Assembly (NCBI RefSeq): GCF_947039875.1
Contig: NZ_CAMRAN010000026.1
Coordinates: forward strand, 1 to 55,166
DNA from: an uncultured Photobacterium sp.
GTDB taxonomy: Bacteria; Pseudomonadota; Gammaproteobacteria; Enterobacterales; Vibrionaceae
Direction: 5' to 3'
Length of the DNA: 55,166 nucleotides
The notes beneath the pieces were generated by a model. That model had not been told where the DNA came from and ran no database searches. It saw only the letters and a list, made by a program, of their open reading frames with translations. The position numbers and the translations under genes are program-made. Below, in pieces: positions 35,335-44,969 of this stretch. Position 1 is the stretch's first letter. Every line of letters begins with the position of its first letter.

Positions 35335-36357
35335 TTAGCGTACTAGGCATTTTGTCATTGGTATTTTGCGCAGACAGCGAACAATTATGATTGAAACACT
35401 TAGCACCACGGGTACTGCAAAAAGACTGGCAATAATCGGTTTAATATTTAACATACTGATGATATTAAGGTAATAAATCACGATAAGTAGATGACAGAGG
35501 TAAATACCCAGTACATCTTTGCTTAATGAGTGAATAATTTTATAGTCACCTAAGTTAGGTATCGCTAATAAAATAAAGAAAATACCTAATGCCCATAACG
35601 GGGTTCCAAGCAGAAAGTCATGGAAAAAAGAACCATTTTCTTGCAGTGAAAGGTAGTTCGCTTCACCGATAAATAGACAAAATCCAACGATCATCATAAT
35701 AACGCTGTATTTGAGACTAATACTGATATTACGACGGCGAATTTCAAATCCGAGCATGATCATGAAGGTACTAAAAAATGGGCCATTACGGGTGAATATC
35801 GGTGAACTTAATTCTGTTATTTGAGCATAGCTACCTGCCATTAAGCCGAAAATAAATAACAGAGTAGCAACGGGAATAATCAATCGCGATAACTTCAAAT
35901 GTAGTAAAGCAGTAATGATAGTTAACCCGCTGAGCAATCCTGGAATATACCAAAGATGCACTAATCCACCTTCAAACAAGGTATTTAAAGGGGTTGTGAG
36001 CAGTTTTTGCCAATAGAAGGTACGCTCAGCAACATATCCCTCAGCGGTCACGAGGTGAAAATTAAACGGCAAAATAAGGTAAATAATACTCCATAAGACC
36101 CACATGATGAGTAATGGACGTGCATAGCACCAGAGATAAGGGACACGCTCGGTTGTTAAACGCGGTTGAATAAAATAACCCGCCATAATAAAAAATAACG
36201 GCACGGCAAACCGACTAATTTGATTGAGCCCCATGCCTAACAAGGGTTGGCCATCAAATAAAGGTGCCAGCATGAATATTTGGCTATGCAAAGCAATAAT
36301 AGCGATCGTGGCTATAATTCGACCAAATTCAAAGCTGGCGATACGGTGTTGAGACAT
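35335..36357 (-). CDS. Acyltransferase 3 family membrane protein
   Basis: A 340-aa integral membrane acyltransferase of about 10 TM helices. N-terminal FEFGRIIATIAIIALHSQIF carries the catalytic-type R/H pattern of the family, with AVPLFFIMAGYFIQPRL and LVHLWYIPGLLSG further on. Related proteins O- or N-acetylate cell-surface polysaccharides, such as WecH in enterobacterial common antigen. The target is unknown here, and no glycan genes are adjacent. Single gene. Confidence 0.88.
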   Translation of the reverse strand: MSQHRIASFEFGRIIATIAIIALHSQIFMLAPLFDGQPLLGMGLNQISRFAVPLFFIMAGYFIQPRLTTERVPYLWCYARPLLIMWVLWSIIYLILPFNFHLVTAEGYVAERTFYWQKLLTTPLNTLFEGGLVHLWYIPGLLSGLTIITALLHLKLSRLIIPVATLLFIFGLMAGSYAQITELSSPIFTRNGPFFSTFMIMLGFEIRRRNISISLKYSVIMMIVGFCLFIGEANYLSLQENGSFFHDFLLGTPLWALGIFFILLAIPNLGDYKIIHSLSKDVLGIYLCHLLIVIYYLNIISMLNIKPIIASLFAVPVVLSVSIIIVRCLRKIPMTKCLVR

Positions 36358-36559
36358 TACGATAAACTCACAAACGAAAGTGGTGTTGAAATTATATGGA
36401 ATTGAAGTTTTTGTAAATTGTCTTATGGAAATGAATTATGTTATTGATCACAGAATTAAATTTATGATTAATAAAAGTAAATACTTTAATCGCGAAGGAA
36501 AAATAAAGAGGTAACAATATGAGGGACAAAGTTACCTAACTATTTAAATTAAGGCTTTT

Positions 36560-37249
36560 TTACAGTCCAAGTTGATCCAATAAATCTTGATTGTCGTTGC
36601 TGTTTTTTGTGTTTTTATTGAATGAAGTTACTTGATTCTGTTGTTGAGCATCATAAGCAGTTTCAAAAATAGCATCAGGATCTTGCTCATCAATCTCAAA
36701 TTCTTCCAATTGAATAAATTCAGTTTTATCCATAGCGAGCTCAAGATAGAAAATATTATTCTTTTCTGTTGTAAAACTAACACGACGTACTTGAGGGCGA
36801 TCAAGATTAGTATCAACAGAGAGGATGATTTGTTTATGCAGAGCGAGCATTTTCGGCTGGTTTTGAGTAATTGATATTTTTAACTCTCTGCCAATTTTGC
36901 CAGTAAAATCGCCAACAACTTGATTCATTAACTCACCTAAAATATTAGCAACATCATCAGCGGTATGATGAATAGCAATATCTGTGTCAGGAAAGCCCAT
37001 TCGAAGCATGTAGCTTTGATAAAGTTCCATTGCTGCTGCGGCGGAGAAATTCGTTACAACTAATCCTGTAAAGCCGCCATCAAATAAAACAAAGCAGCCG
37101 ATATCAGGTTTTAAGCTTGTTTTATTAATTTTTTGTACCATTGGCGAATATTTAATGTGGCTTTCTGTTGCACGAGATAATACATCAGCCAGAGAGTGGC
37201 ATAATTTAATTAAAATATCGTCGGTAGTTATCGTATGATTCTTGCGCAT
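36560..37249 (-). CDS. DUF3334 / CheX-like protein
   Basis: A 229-aa soluble protein. The middle has an ADDVANILGELMNQVVGDFTGKIGREL stretch (about residues 98-124) with the ExxN pattern of CheC/CheX phosphatase-fold proteins, preceded by GGFTGLVVTNFSAAAAMELYQ, also typical of that fold. I associate this form with DUF3334, common in vibrios. A CheX-like role in dephosphorylating a CheY-type regulator is inference. Two genes away lies a REC-CheC protein of the same fold, which suggests a local signalling module. The C-terminal 30 residues are Asn/Gln-rich and probably disordered. Confidence 0.7.
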   Translation of the reverse strand: MRKNHTITTDDILIKLCHSLADVLSRATESHIKYSPMVQKINKTSLKPDIGCFVLFDGGFTGLVVTNFSAAAAMELYQSYMLRMGFPDTDIAIHHTADDVANILGELMNQVVGDFTGKIGRELKISITQNQPKMLALHKQIILSVDTNLDRPQVRRVSFTTEKNNIFYLELAMDKTEFIQLEEFEIDEQDPDAIFETAYDAQQQNQVTSFNKNTKNSNDNQDLLDQLGL

Positions 37250-37418
37250 ATGCAGCCCTGTAAAACGTATTTGTAACCAATAAATAAAAATTCAGTAGTT
37301 AAAAGCCGATAGTGATACCTCTTTTATACTACAACTTTAAAGTGCAATAAGAGCTATCGGCTTATACGTTAAGGACTTAAATGGTTATTTGAGTTTATTG
37401 TGTGAATTATTGGTAATA

Positions 37419-37775
37419 TTAAGCAAAGCGCTTATCTAAATACGCAATAATATCGTTTGATTCATACATCCAAGTCACCTGTCCATCTTCTTCAATACGC
37501 AGGCAAGGAACCTTACGCTTGCCTCCTTGTTCTAATAACTCTTGGCCCCAAGGTGACGTTTTCGCATCACGGGTCGCTAGAGGGATATTTAGACGTTTAG
37601 CGTGGCGACGTACTTTTACACAAAAAGGGCATGTCTCAAATTGATAAAGTTGCATATTAGCAACTGCGGCATCAACTTTTTGCTGATCGGTTTCAGATCG
37701 TTGCATACCGCGTGGCAAAAAAAGAGAATTGAGTATGAGAATAATTTTACCGATGAACCAACGAAGCGCTTTCAT
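37419..37775 (-). CDS. Membrane-anchored glutaredoxin family protein
   Basis: A 118-aa protein with an N-terminal hydrophobic segment (WFIGKIILILNSLFL) and a glutaredoxin domain with dithiol motif CPFC (FETCPFCVKVRR), the cis-Pro VPCL and a terminal YESNDIIAYLDKRFA helix. It would reduce disulphides or glutathione adducts using glutathione, facing the cytoplasm if the anchor inserts in-out. ATG 37775 has GGA upstream and is preferred over TTG 37787. Confidence 0.85.
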   Translation of the reverse strand: MKALRWFIGKIILILNSLFLPRGMQRSETDQQKVDAAVANMQLYQFETCPFCVKVRRHAKRLNIPLATRDAKTSPWGQELLEQGGKRKVPCLRIEEDGQVTWMYESNDIIAYLDKRFA

Positions 37776-38084
37776 ATTATTTTCCAATGGCTGATATTAT
37801 AAAGTTATGCTGAGATTCTATTATAAAATCGTCAGTGGGTAACTATCTTGCCCACCATATATTTGATTTATTATTGAGCAGTAATTAAATATGAAAGAGT
37901 ACATATCGATAAATCATCAATGTTAACGATTAAAAAAGACAATTGCCTTTTTCTTTTAGTGGTTATTGATTGGAACTAAGATCAATATTTAGATGTATGT
38001 CACTGAATGCATATTTTTACATTACTGCATAATATTGCTTTGCTTTATACTAATGTGAAGTTCAATGGGTAAGTGATTAGTCTG
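37776..38084. promoter_or_regulatory. Divergent spacer, glutaredoxin / REC-CheC
   Basis: About 300 bp of AT-rich DNA carrying divergent promoters. No regulator site or ORF recognised. Confidence 0.3.
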
Positions 38085-39065
38085 ATGATTAACAAAATAA
38101 ATATTCTCATTTGTGACGATTCAGTCTTAGTACATAAATCTATAACACGATTGCTACAGTCATGCAGTAATGCTACTTTTTTCTATGCGGAAAACGGAAA
38201 AGAGGGGCTTGAGTGTTTAAAAAACATTGATATTGATATTATTTTTTTAGATTTAACCATGCCAGTAATGGATGGTTTTAGTGTAATGAAGTCCTTACCT
38301 GTCAGTGACTATAACACTACGATCATTGTCTTATCTGCTGACGTACAATTAACTGCCGTGGAAAGAAGCTTAGCGTTAGGTGCTGATTATTTTTTATCTA
38401 AGCCGTTTAATCATGATGAGCTGATAGAACTGTCGCAACGTTTAGGGTTAGTATTTGATAATATTCCCCCCATCGCTGCTGATACTTATCTGGATAATAA
38501 TTCTATTGAGATCATGCGCGAGTTAGCTAATATCGCGTTGGGGCGAGGCGCTGCAATCATTTCTGATCACCTTGGTGATTTTATTAAAATGCCATTACCA
38601 AGTGTCGCATTTATGAAAAGCAGTGATCTATCAATGGCAATTGCTGATATTCGCAATGATCATGAATTAATTGCTATTACACAACGCTTTGTGGGGGGCG
38701 GCATTCATGGTGAGGCGTTGGTTGAATTACATGGTAAAGATATTCACTTTTTTGGTCAAAAACTAGGCTTTAGTCAAACCGATGAATATAAAAATGAAGT
38801 TGTGATTGATATTGCTAATTTAATGGTATCTTCTTTTTTAGTTGCATTATCAGAGCAAATTTCTATTCCATTTTCTGTCCGCCAACCTATTGTGTTAGAA
38901 GAATATATGAACCTACAGCATACGTGTGGTGATGTGCAGACTTTTTTTACCATTGAATATACCTATAAAGCGGAAATATTAGATGTTGAGTGTGAAGTCT
39001 TATTTATTATGGATAAGCATTCTCTAGCAATTATTAATAATAAAGTGATGGAATCATTACATTGA
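38085..39065 (+). CDS. Response regulator with CheC-like phosphatase domain
   Basis: A 326-aa protein. Residues 1-120 are a CheY-like receiver with acidic pair Asp11/Asp12, phosphoacceptor Asp56 in FLDLTMPVMDG, and a conserved Lys in FLSKPF. Residues about 140-320 are CheC-like, with MRELANIALGRGAAIISDHLG (ExxN) and NEVVIDIANLMVSSFL (a second, DxxN-type site). CheC-type proteins dephosphorylate CheY-P, so this regulator may tune its own or a partner's phosphorylation. GTG 38073 is an alternative start. The next gene, a diguanylate cyclase, overlaps its stop codon, suggesting the output is c-di-GMP. Confidence 0.87.
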   Translation: MINKINILICDDSVLVHKSITRLLQSCSNATFFYAENGKEGLECLKNIDIDIIFLDLTMPVMDGFSVMKSLPVSDYNTTIIVLSADVQLTAVERSLALGADYFLSKPFNHDELIELSQRLGLVFDNIPPIAADTYLDNNSIEIMRELANIALGRGAAIISDHLGDFIKMPLPSVAFMKSSDLSMAIADIRNDHELIAITQRFVGGGIHGEALVELHGKDIHFFGQKLGFSQTDEYKNEVVIDIANLMVSSFLVALSEQISIPFSVRQPIVLEEYMNLQHTCGDVQTFFTIEYTYKAEILDVECEVLFIMDKHSLAIINNKVMESLH

Positions 39066-40087
39066 ACGAAATATCTTTAGCTGATTTTCATTTAACAATG
39101 CAAGTATTAGATAATTTTGATGCTGGTGTTGTGATATTAGATGAAAACTATAATGTTTGTGCATGGAATACCTTTATGCAAGCTTATAGCGGTATTTCCA
39201 GTGTTCAAATAATGGGGAAATCATTGTTTGAGGTTGTACCTGATTTACCCGTGTCGTGGTTACAGAGCAAAATACAATCGACGTTTAAATTACGAATGCG
39301 ATCATTTTCAGCATGGGAAGATCGACCGTGGGTATTTCGATTTTTGAATTTTTGTCCCATTTCGGGCAGTTCAGATACCATGTATCAAAATATGACGTTA
39401 ACACCGCTACGCTCTCTTTCTGGTGAATATACTCATATTTGTTTAACGATCACCGATGTTACTGATATCGCTAAAAACAAAAATCACCTTCATGAATCAA
39501 ATAAACAACTGACTCATTTGAGTATTACAGATCGATTAACTCAGCTTTACAATCGCGGTCACTGGGAAAATTGTTTAGCGGATGCGTTTGAGCATTGCCA
39601 TCAAACACAAATACCAGCTACATTGATTATGTTTGATATCGACCACTTTAAACGGGTTAATGATACCTACGGTCATGTAGCGGGTGATGGTGTTCTTAAA
39701 GTCATTGCTGATGTGTTACGCCGTACTAAACGCCAAACTGATATCGCTGGGCGCTACGGTGGTGAAGAGTTTGGTATTATTCTACCTGGTACGCCAGCTG
39801 AGTTAGCGGGGTATTTTACCGAGAGATTGCGTAATCGAATTGAACAAGAAACCGTATTTGATGATCAACGAGGTGTTATTAACGTTACGATCAGCTTAGG
39901 TGTCTGCGAATGGAATTCGACGCTAACCGATTATAAATCGTGGTTAGAGAAATCTGACTTGGCATTATATGAATCAAAGAAAAGAGGCCGTAATACTACT
40001 ACCATTATCAATAGCGATAATTGCTATGAAAACAGTAAGGGAGAGTTTATTTTATCGGATTGTCATGAGCATGTGCCGATAAAATAA
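39062..40087 (+). CDS. PAS-GGDEF diguanylate cyclase
   Basis: A 341-aa soluble protein: PAS sensor at about 8-135 (ILDENYNVCAWNTFMQAYSGIS), then a GGDEF domain from about 152. The active site is GGEEF at 233-237 with metal-binding FDIDHFK at 191-197. The product-inhibition site RxxD is RQTD at 224-227, five residues before GGEEF, so the enzyme should be active and feedback-inhibited. It makes c-di-GMP from two GTP. TTG start at 39062 overlaps the previous stop (TTGA); TGGAA upstream supports it. Translationally coupled to the REC-CheC gene. Confidence 0.9.
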   Translation: MNEISLADFHLTMQVLDNFDAGVVILDENYNVCAWNTFMQAYSGISSVQIMGKSLFEVVPDLPVSWLQSKIQSTFKLRMRSFSAWEDRPWVFRFLNFCPISGSSDTMYQNMTLTPLRSLSGEYTHICLTITDVTDIAKNKNHLHESNKQLTHLSITDRLTQLYNRGHWENCLADAFEHCHQTQIPATLIMFDIDHFKRVNDTYGHVAGDGVLKVIADVLRRTKRQTDIAGRYGGEEFGIILPGTPAELAGYFTERLRNRIEQETVFDDQRGVINVTISLGVCEWNSTLTDYKSWLEKSDLALYESKKRGRNTTTIINSDNCYENSKGEFILSDCHEHVPIK

Positions 40088-40187
40088 ACAATAGAAGGTT
40101 GGCAATCTTATAATACGGATAATGACTGTATGTTTAGTGGGGGTTTCGGTAACATGCACGCGTTTTCCTGTTTTTAGGTTAGTCGCT

Positions 40188-40916
40188 ATGCGCATTCATG
40201 CTATACATACTCTTTATGAGGAACGCCTTGCACGTTCAACTCGTCCTTTTCTCGCTCGTGGCTGTAAAGTCCAACGTTGCCGTCAATGCATGTTACGTAC
40301 GCATTTGTGCATTTGTGAACATCGCCCATTAGCAACATCAAATGCCGCGTTTTTATTGGTCATGTTTGACGATGAAATATTAAAACCAAGTAATACTGGT
40401 CGTTTAATTGCTGATGTATTTGAAGATACTTTTGCTTATATTTGGTCTCGTACTGAGCCTAATGCTGACATGCTAGCATTACTTGATGATCCTCAATGGC
40501 AGCCTTATATTGTTTTTCCTGCTGAGTATGCACCTGAGAGAGAAGTGACAGCAGTGACACTTGAAGCAGGTAAACGTCCATTATTTATTATGCTTGATGG
40601 TAGTTGGGCAGAAGCGAAAAAAATGTTTCGTAAGAGCCCATATCTTGATCGTTTCCCATTATTATCCATTAATCCGGATAAGCCATCACGATATAAAATG
40701 CGTGAAGCATCAAAAGATAATCAATTAGGTACGGCTGAAGTTGCGGCACGTATTATTGATCTATTTGGTGAGCATTATAATGCTGAGCTATTAGATTTAT
40801 GGTTTGATGTTTTTCGTGAAAATTACATCGCGGGTAAAATGAATCGCCAATTACCTGAACAATCATCGTTATCGATATTGGAAAAATTTATGTCAACTGA
40901 TGAAAACACACTATAA
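40188..40916 (+). CDS. tapT: tRNA-uridine aminocarboxypropyltransferase TapT (DTW domain)
   Basis: A 242-aa DTW-domain enzyme. Zinc-type cysteines CRQCMLRTHLCIC lie at about 31-43, and the DTW region has LDGSWAEAKKMFRKSPYLDRFPLLSI with downstream QLGTAEVAARII. E. coli TapT (YfiP) uses SAM to make acp3U47 in tRNA, and this protein matches it in length and layout. ATG 40188 with AGGT upstream is preferred over 40122, whose extra residues do not fit the family. It stands on its own between signalling genes and nagK. Confidence 0.85.
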   Translation: MRIHAIHTLYEERLARSTRPFLARGCKVQRCRQCMLRTHLCICEHRPLATSNAAFLLVMFDDEILKPSNTGRLIADVFEDTFAYIWSRTEPNADMLALLDDPQWQPYIVFPAEYAPEREVTAVTLEAGKRPLFIMLDGSWAEAKKMFRKSPYLDRFPLLSINPDKPSRYKMREASKDNQLGTAEVAARIIDLFGEHYNAELLDLWFDVFRENYIAGKMNRQLPEQSSLSILEKFMSTDENTL

Positions 40917-41077
40917 AGATGTGATGTCAGTTAGATAATCTTAAACCTCATTTAAACAATAATTGATGAATTGGTCGTAGATCACAGTCGTTTTTGGCGT
41001 AAATGTGGATAATTTTCAGTATATTTAAAGAGTTATGAACTCACGGTGTGGTTAAACATTATTTGTAGGAGAATAGG

Positions 41078-41989
41078 ATGTACTACGGCTTTGATGTAGG
41101 CGGAACTAAAATTGAATTTGGTGCATTTAATGAAAAACTAGAGCGCGTAGCAACAGAACGTGTGCCGACACCGAGTGGCGATTACGATACACTTATTAAT
41201 ACTATTGTTTCTATTATTACCGCAGCTGATGTGAAATTTGGCTGTGAAGGTTCAGTCGGTATTGGTATTCCTGGTATTGAAGATGCACGCGACGGTACTG
41301 TATTGACATCAAATATACCTGCCGCTAAAGGCCGAACACTACGTAAAGATTTGGAAGCAAAACTAGGTCGTAGTGTTAGCTTAGATAATGATGCGAATTG
41401 CTTCGCTCTTTCTGAAGCATGGGATGATGAGCATCAGCATTCACCATCAGTGCTTGGCCTTATTTTAGGTACTGGCTTTGGTGGGGGAATGGTTTTTGAT
41501 GGTAAAGTCTTTTCTGGTTTGAATCATGTCGGTGGTGAGTTTGGGCATATGCGCTTACCGTTAGATGCATGGTTACATATGGGAGAGAACGCGCCACTGT
41601 TTGATTGTGGCTGTGGTCAAAAAGGGTGTATTGATAATTACCTATCTGGCCGAGGATTTGAACAAATCTACGCACATTATTATGGTGAAAAACTAAAAGC
41701 GATTGAAATTATCGAACGTAATGCTGCGGGTGATGAAAAAGCACAACAGCATGTTGATCGTTTCATGGAAGTGCTTGCAATGTGCTTTGCGAACTTATTT
41801 AGTGGTGTTGATCCTCATGTTGTTGTGTTAGGTGGTGGTTTGTCTAATTTTGATTTAATTTATGAAGAATTGCCAAAGCGTCTACCTAAATACTTATTGT
41901 CCGTTTCACAAGCACCTAAAATTGTAAAAGCCAAACATGGTGATGCTGGTGGCGTTCGTGGTGCTGCATTCTTGAATATTAAACAGTAG
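41078..41989 (+). CDS. nagK: N-acetyl-D-glucosamine kinase NagK (ROK family)
   Basis: A 303-aa ROK kinase, the exact length of E. coli NagK and very similar throughout. N-terminal ATP site [15 protein letters not shown], catalytic Asp in [29 protein letters not shown], zinc-binding [17 protein letters not shown], and the C-terminal [10 protein letters not shown]. It phosphorylates GlcNAc to GlcNAc-6-P, recycled from murein or derived from chitin, which fits the chitinase in this window. Ribosome binding site TAGGAG before ATG 41078. Strong terminator after it. Confidence 0.94.
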   Translation: MYYGFDVGGTKIEFGAFNEKLERVATERVPTPSGDYDTLINTIVSIITAADVKFGCEGSVGIGIPGIEDARDGTVLTSNIPAAKGRTLRKDLEAKLGRSVSLDNDANCFALSEAWDDEHQHSPSVLGLILGTGFGGGMVFDGKVFSGLNHVGGEFGHMRLPLDAWLHMGENAPLFDCGCGQKGCIDNYLSGRGFEQIYAHYYGEKLKAIEIIERNAAGDEKAQQHVDRFMEVLAMCFANLFSGVDPHVVVLGGGLSNFDLIYEELPKRLPKYLLSVSQAPKIVKAKHGDAGGVRGAAFLNIKQ

Positions 41990-42034
41990 TTATTATGTGG
42001 TTATTATATAAATAACGAAGATTTATGTTGTAAC

Positions 42035-42068
42035 AAAAAGCACTTCATGACGAAGTGCTTTTTTTTTG
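42035..42068 (+). terminator. Intrinsic terminator after nagK
   Basis: AAAAAGCACTTC (42035-42046) pairs with GAAGTGCTTTTT (42052-42063), loop ATGAC, then further T residues. Confidence 0.93.
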
Positions 42069-42090
42069 TGTTAGAATTCGCGCTTGTTTT

Positions 42091-42114
42091 CTTATGCCAA
42101 TTTATTGGTATAAG
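42091..42114. promoter_or_regulatory. Inverted repeat in the rhlE leader
   Basis: CTTATGCCAAT (42091-42101) faces ATTGGTATAAG (42104-42114), an 11-bp arm with one G/A difference, 24 bp before the helicase ATG. It may be an operator or a 5' UTR hairpin. Confidence 0.5.
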
Positions 42115-42138
42115 CGTATTTATTGCTAGGAATACATT

Positions 42139-43419
42139 ATGTCGTTTGAAACGCTCGGCCTTCACCCTAAATTATTGCAAGTTGTGACAGAGTTAGGTTA
42201 TGAACAACCAACAGATGTTCAATTGCAAGCGATCCCATTAGCATTAGCCGGGGATGATGTGATGGCAGGGGCACAAACGGGTACCGGAAAAACAGCAGCA
42301 TTTGCGCTCCCTATTTTACAACGATTAATGACATTACCGTCATTAGCTGAACAGGGAACTGAAGACGCTAAGCCTCAACAAGGTGCAAAAATTCGTGCGT
42401 TGGTGATTACACCGACACGTGAATTAGCACAACAAGTTTACGATAGCTTTATTGCGTACAGTAAGTACAGTGATTTGAAAGTCGCGGTTGCTTATGGCGG
42501 CACTAGCATGAATGTGCAAATTAAAGCATTAAGAGCAGGTGTTGATATTCTTATTGCAACACCTGGACGCTTACTTGACCATGTTTTTGTTGGCAATGTA
42601 TCACTTGCGAATGTAGAAACATTTGTACTTGATGAAGCTGATCGCATGCTTGATATGGGTTTTATTATTGATATTAACCGTATCATGAAGCGTATGTCGG
42701 CTGAGCGTCAGACTTTATTCTTCTCTGCAACCTTTTCAAAGCAAGTTAAAAAATTAGCTTTTAGTATTCTAACTGACCCTAAGATGGTGGAAGTGACACC
42801 GGATAATATTGCAGCAGATACTGTGCAGCAAATGGTGTATCCCGTTGACAAAAAGAGAAAATCAGAATTATTGGCATATCTGATTGGTTCACGTAATTGG
42901 CAACAAGTATTAGTTTTTACTAAAACGAAGCAAGGCTCAGATCAATTAGCCAAAAGTTTAGGTTTAGATGGTATTAAAGCGGTGTCTATTAATGGTGATA
43001 AAAGCCAAGGTGCGCGTCAACGTGCGCTTGATGATTTTAAAGCCGGTAAGGTACGTGTGCTTGTTGCAACAGATGTTGCTGCTCGTGGATTAGACATTCA
43101 GCAGCTAGAATATGTTGTTAACTTTGATTTACCATTTAATGCTGAAGATTATGTACACCGCATTGGTCGTACAGGGCGTGCTGGTAATACTGGCCACGCG
43201 ATCACGCTAATGAGTTTAGATGAAGAGTGGGCATTAAAAGCGATTGAAGAGCTGTTAAATACCCGTTTACCACAACAATGGCTTGAGGGTTATGAGCCGG
43301 ATCCAACGTTAATTGAAACAGCCTCTGTTCATCGCGGCGCATCAGCAGAAAAACGTCGCGCTAAAGCAAAAAGTAAAGTACATCAAAACCGTGGAAAAAA
43401 CACCCAACGTCGCCGATAA
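42139..43419 (+). CDS. rhlE: DEAD-box RNA helicase, RhlE-like
   Basis: A 426-aa DEAD-box helicase. Motifs in order: Q-motif FETLGLHPKLLQVVTELGYEQPTDVQ, I AQTGTGKT near 46-53, Ia PTRELA, Ib TPGR, II DEAD (VLDEADRMLDMGF), III SAT, IV VFTKTK, V ARGLDI, VI HRIGRTGRAG. The short basic C-terminal tail (KRRAKAKSKVHQNRGKNTQRRR) is typical of RhlE-type proteins. It remodels RNA in ribosome assembly or decay. AGGAA ribosome binding site. A palindrome lies in the leader, and cold regulation is conceivable. Confidence 0.9.
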   Translation: MSFETLGLHPKLLQVVTELGYEQPTDVQLQAIPLALAGDDVMAGAQTGTGKTAAFALPILQRLMTLPSLAEQGTEDAKPQQGAKIRALVITPTRELAQQVYDSFIAYSKYSDLKVAVAYGGTSMNVQIKALRAGVDILIATPGRLLDHVFVGNVSLANVETFVLDEADRMLDMGFIIDINRIMKRMSAERQTLFFSATFSKQVKKLAFSILTDPKMVEVTPDNIAADTVQQMVYPVDKKRKSELLAYLIGSRNWQQVLVFTKTKQGSDQLAKSLGLDGIKAVSINGDKSQGARQRALDDFKAGKVRVLVATDVAARGLDIQQLEYVVNFDLPFNAEDYVHRIGRTGRAGNTGHAITLMSLDEEWALKAIEELLNTRLPQQWLEGYEPDPTLIETASVHRGASAEKRRAKAKSKVHQNRGKNTQRRR

Positions 43420-43448
43420 ATAAAGTTATTACTAACTCAAAATGTACT

Positions 43449-43477
43449 AAAACACCGCCGTTAAAGCGGTGTTTTTT
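43449..43477 (+). terminator. Intrinsic terminator after rhlE
   Basis: AAAACACCGC (43449-43458) pairs with GCGGTGTTTT (43466-43475) with a T-run. Confidence 0.92.
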
Positions 43478-43629
43478 ATTATTATGCAACCAATATAGAA
43501 AATGTTTGGGTGTAAGCGTAAATCATCAATAAAATTAGTTGTTTAACCTAATATTGTCTGTTAATTTATCGCTCGTGGTTGTAATATTTTGCTTGTGTTT
43601 TTTATAAGCTCTGGTGTTTTGAGGGATTT

Positions 43630-44955
43630 ATGACGGGGTTAAATAAGTGGCTTCGAGTAACCATCTTGTTTTTAGTTTGTTTTACAATTGGTAGCTATAG
43701 CTGGTTTCTTCTTGGTGGTGCAAAAAAGGAATATATAGTTACGCCTAAAAATAGCACCTATAGAATTATTGACGATTCAAGTCAAAATGGAGCATCGATC
43801 ACAAAGTTAAATATTAATAATCACAATGTGTTATTAGAGTGTAATTTGGTTAATAAAGCTAAATGGCCATTTTGTGAAATTGCGGTTGCATTAACAGACT
43901 CTATTGATGCTGGTTTTGATTTAAGTTCTTATGATTCCGTTGGGCTTGATATTGATTATACAAGTCCACTTGAAGGGGAACGCATTCGTATTTATTTACG
44001 TAATTTTGATCCTATGTATTCTAATATTAATGATCCATTATCATTAAAATTTAATGCGATTGAATATACGCCTGGTGTTAATGAAGGTTTGAAGATTTTC
44101 CCATTAAATTCATTTCAAGTTTTATCGTGGTGGATCGCGGAGAATAATATTCCTGTTGATAAGTCGAGTCGACAATTTGATAATATTTCAATCATTGAAA
44201 TTGCGACGGGAAGTTATGTCAAAGAGTCATACTATGCAATTAAATTAAACCGCTTAGTCTTTTATGGTACTTGGATCTGCGAATCATCGTTAGTGAAGTT
44301 ATTATTATTATTATGGGTAGCAACGGCCAGTATTGTTATTCTGATTGATCGTTTTGTTCTTAGCCAAAAAATTAAAACATCAGAAGAACGTAGCCAACGT
44401 TTACGAGATGCAAATCGCGTACTTTATAATAAAAGTTTAAAATTTGAACATTTGGCTTGTACTGATTCATTAACTCGTATTAGAAATAGGCACACGGTTA
44501 TTGAATGGCTAGAAGGTATTGTTCTTCAGACACAATTAAATAAGATCCCTTTCTCAATGATTTTTATCGATCTTGATCATTTTAAAGAGGTTAATGATAG
44601 ATATGGTCATAGCTTTGGTGATGAGGTTTTAATTAAGTTTGCAGCGACAGTTGAGGGATTAACTCGCCGTTCTGATGTATTTGTACGTTGGGGAGGGGAA
44701 GAGTTTGTTATTTTTTGTCCTGAAACGAATATGAGTGTTGCGGTTGAAATAGCAGAGCAGATTCGAGAAACAATCATGACAAAGGCATGGGGGTTTGATC
44801 AGGAATTTAGTTTAACATGCAGTTTAGGCGTAGCAGAGTTAGTTGATGAGCCTTGTGAAGATTTGATCAAACGTGCTGATTTTGCGTTACTAAAAGCGAA
44901 AAAAATGGGACGAAATCGAATTGAAATTAGTTGGGAACATCAACAACTTAAATAA
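43630..44955 (+). CDS. Membrane diguanylate cyclase with periplasmic beta-rich sensor
   Basis: A 441-aa protein: TM1 at about 8-30, a periplasmic domain at 33-215, TM2 at about 220-244, a short coiled linker and a GGDEF domain from 272. The active site is GGEEF at 355-359, with inhibitory RxxD (RRSD) at 346-349, so it should be an active, feedback-controlled c-di-GMP synthase. The periplasmic part (YDSVGLDIDYTSPLEGERIRIYLRNFD ... IKLNRLVFYG) looks like a galactose-binding/CBM11-type beta sandwich, suggesting sensing of a sugar or polymer; that is inference. GAGGGA ribosome binding site before ATG 43630. Confidence 0.88.
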   Translation: MTGLNKWLRVTILFLVCFTIGSYSWFLLGGAKKEYIVTPKNSTYRIIDDSSQNGASITKLNINNHNVLLECNLVNKAKWPFCEIAVALTDSIDAGFDLSSYDSVGLDIDYTSPLEGERIRIYLRNFDPMYSNINDPLSLKFNAIEYTPGVNEGLKIFPLNSFQVLSWWIAENNIPVDKSSRQFDNISIIEIATGSYVKESYYAIKLNRLVFYGTWICESSLVKLLLLLWVATASIVILIDRFVLSQKIKTSEERSQRLRDANRVLYNKSLKFEHLACTDSLTRIRNRHTVIEWLEGIVLQTQLNKIPFSMIFIDLDHFKEVNDRYGHSFGDEVLIKFAATVEGLTRRSDVFVRWGGEEFVIFCPETNMSVAVEIAEQIRETIMTKAWGFDQEFSLTCSLGVAELVDEPCEDLIKRADFALLKAKKMGRNRIEISWEHQQLK

Positions 44956-44969
44956 CTAAATGTTCAAAT

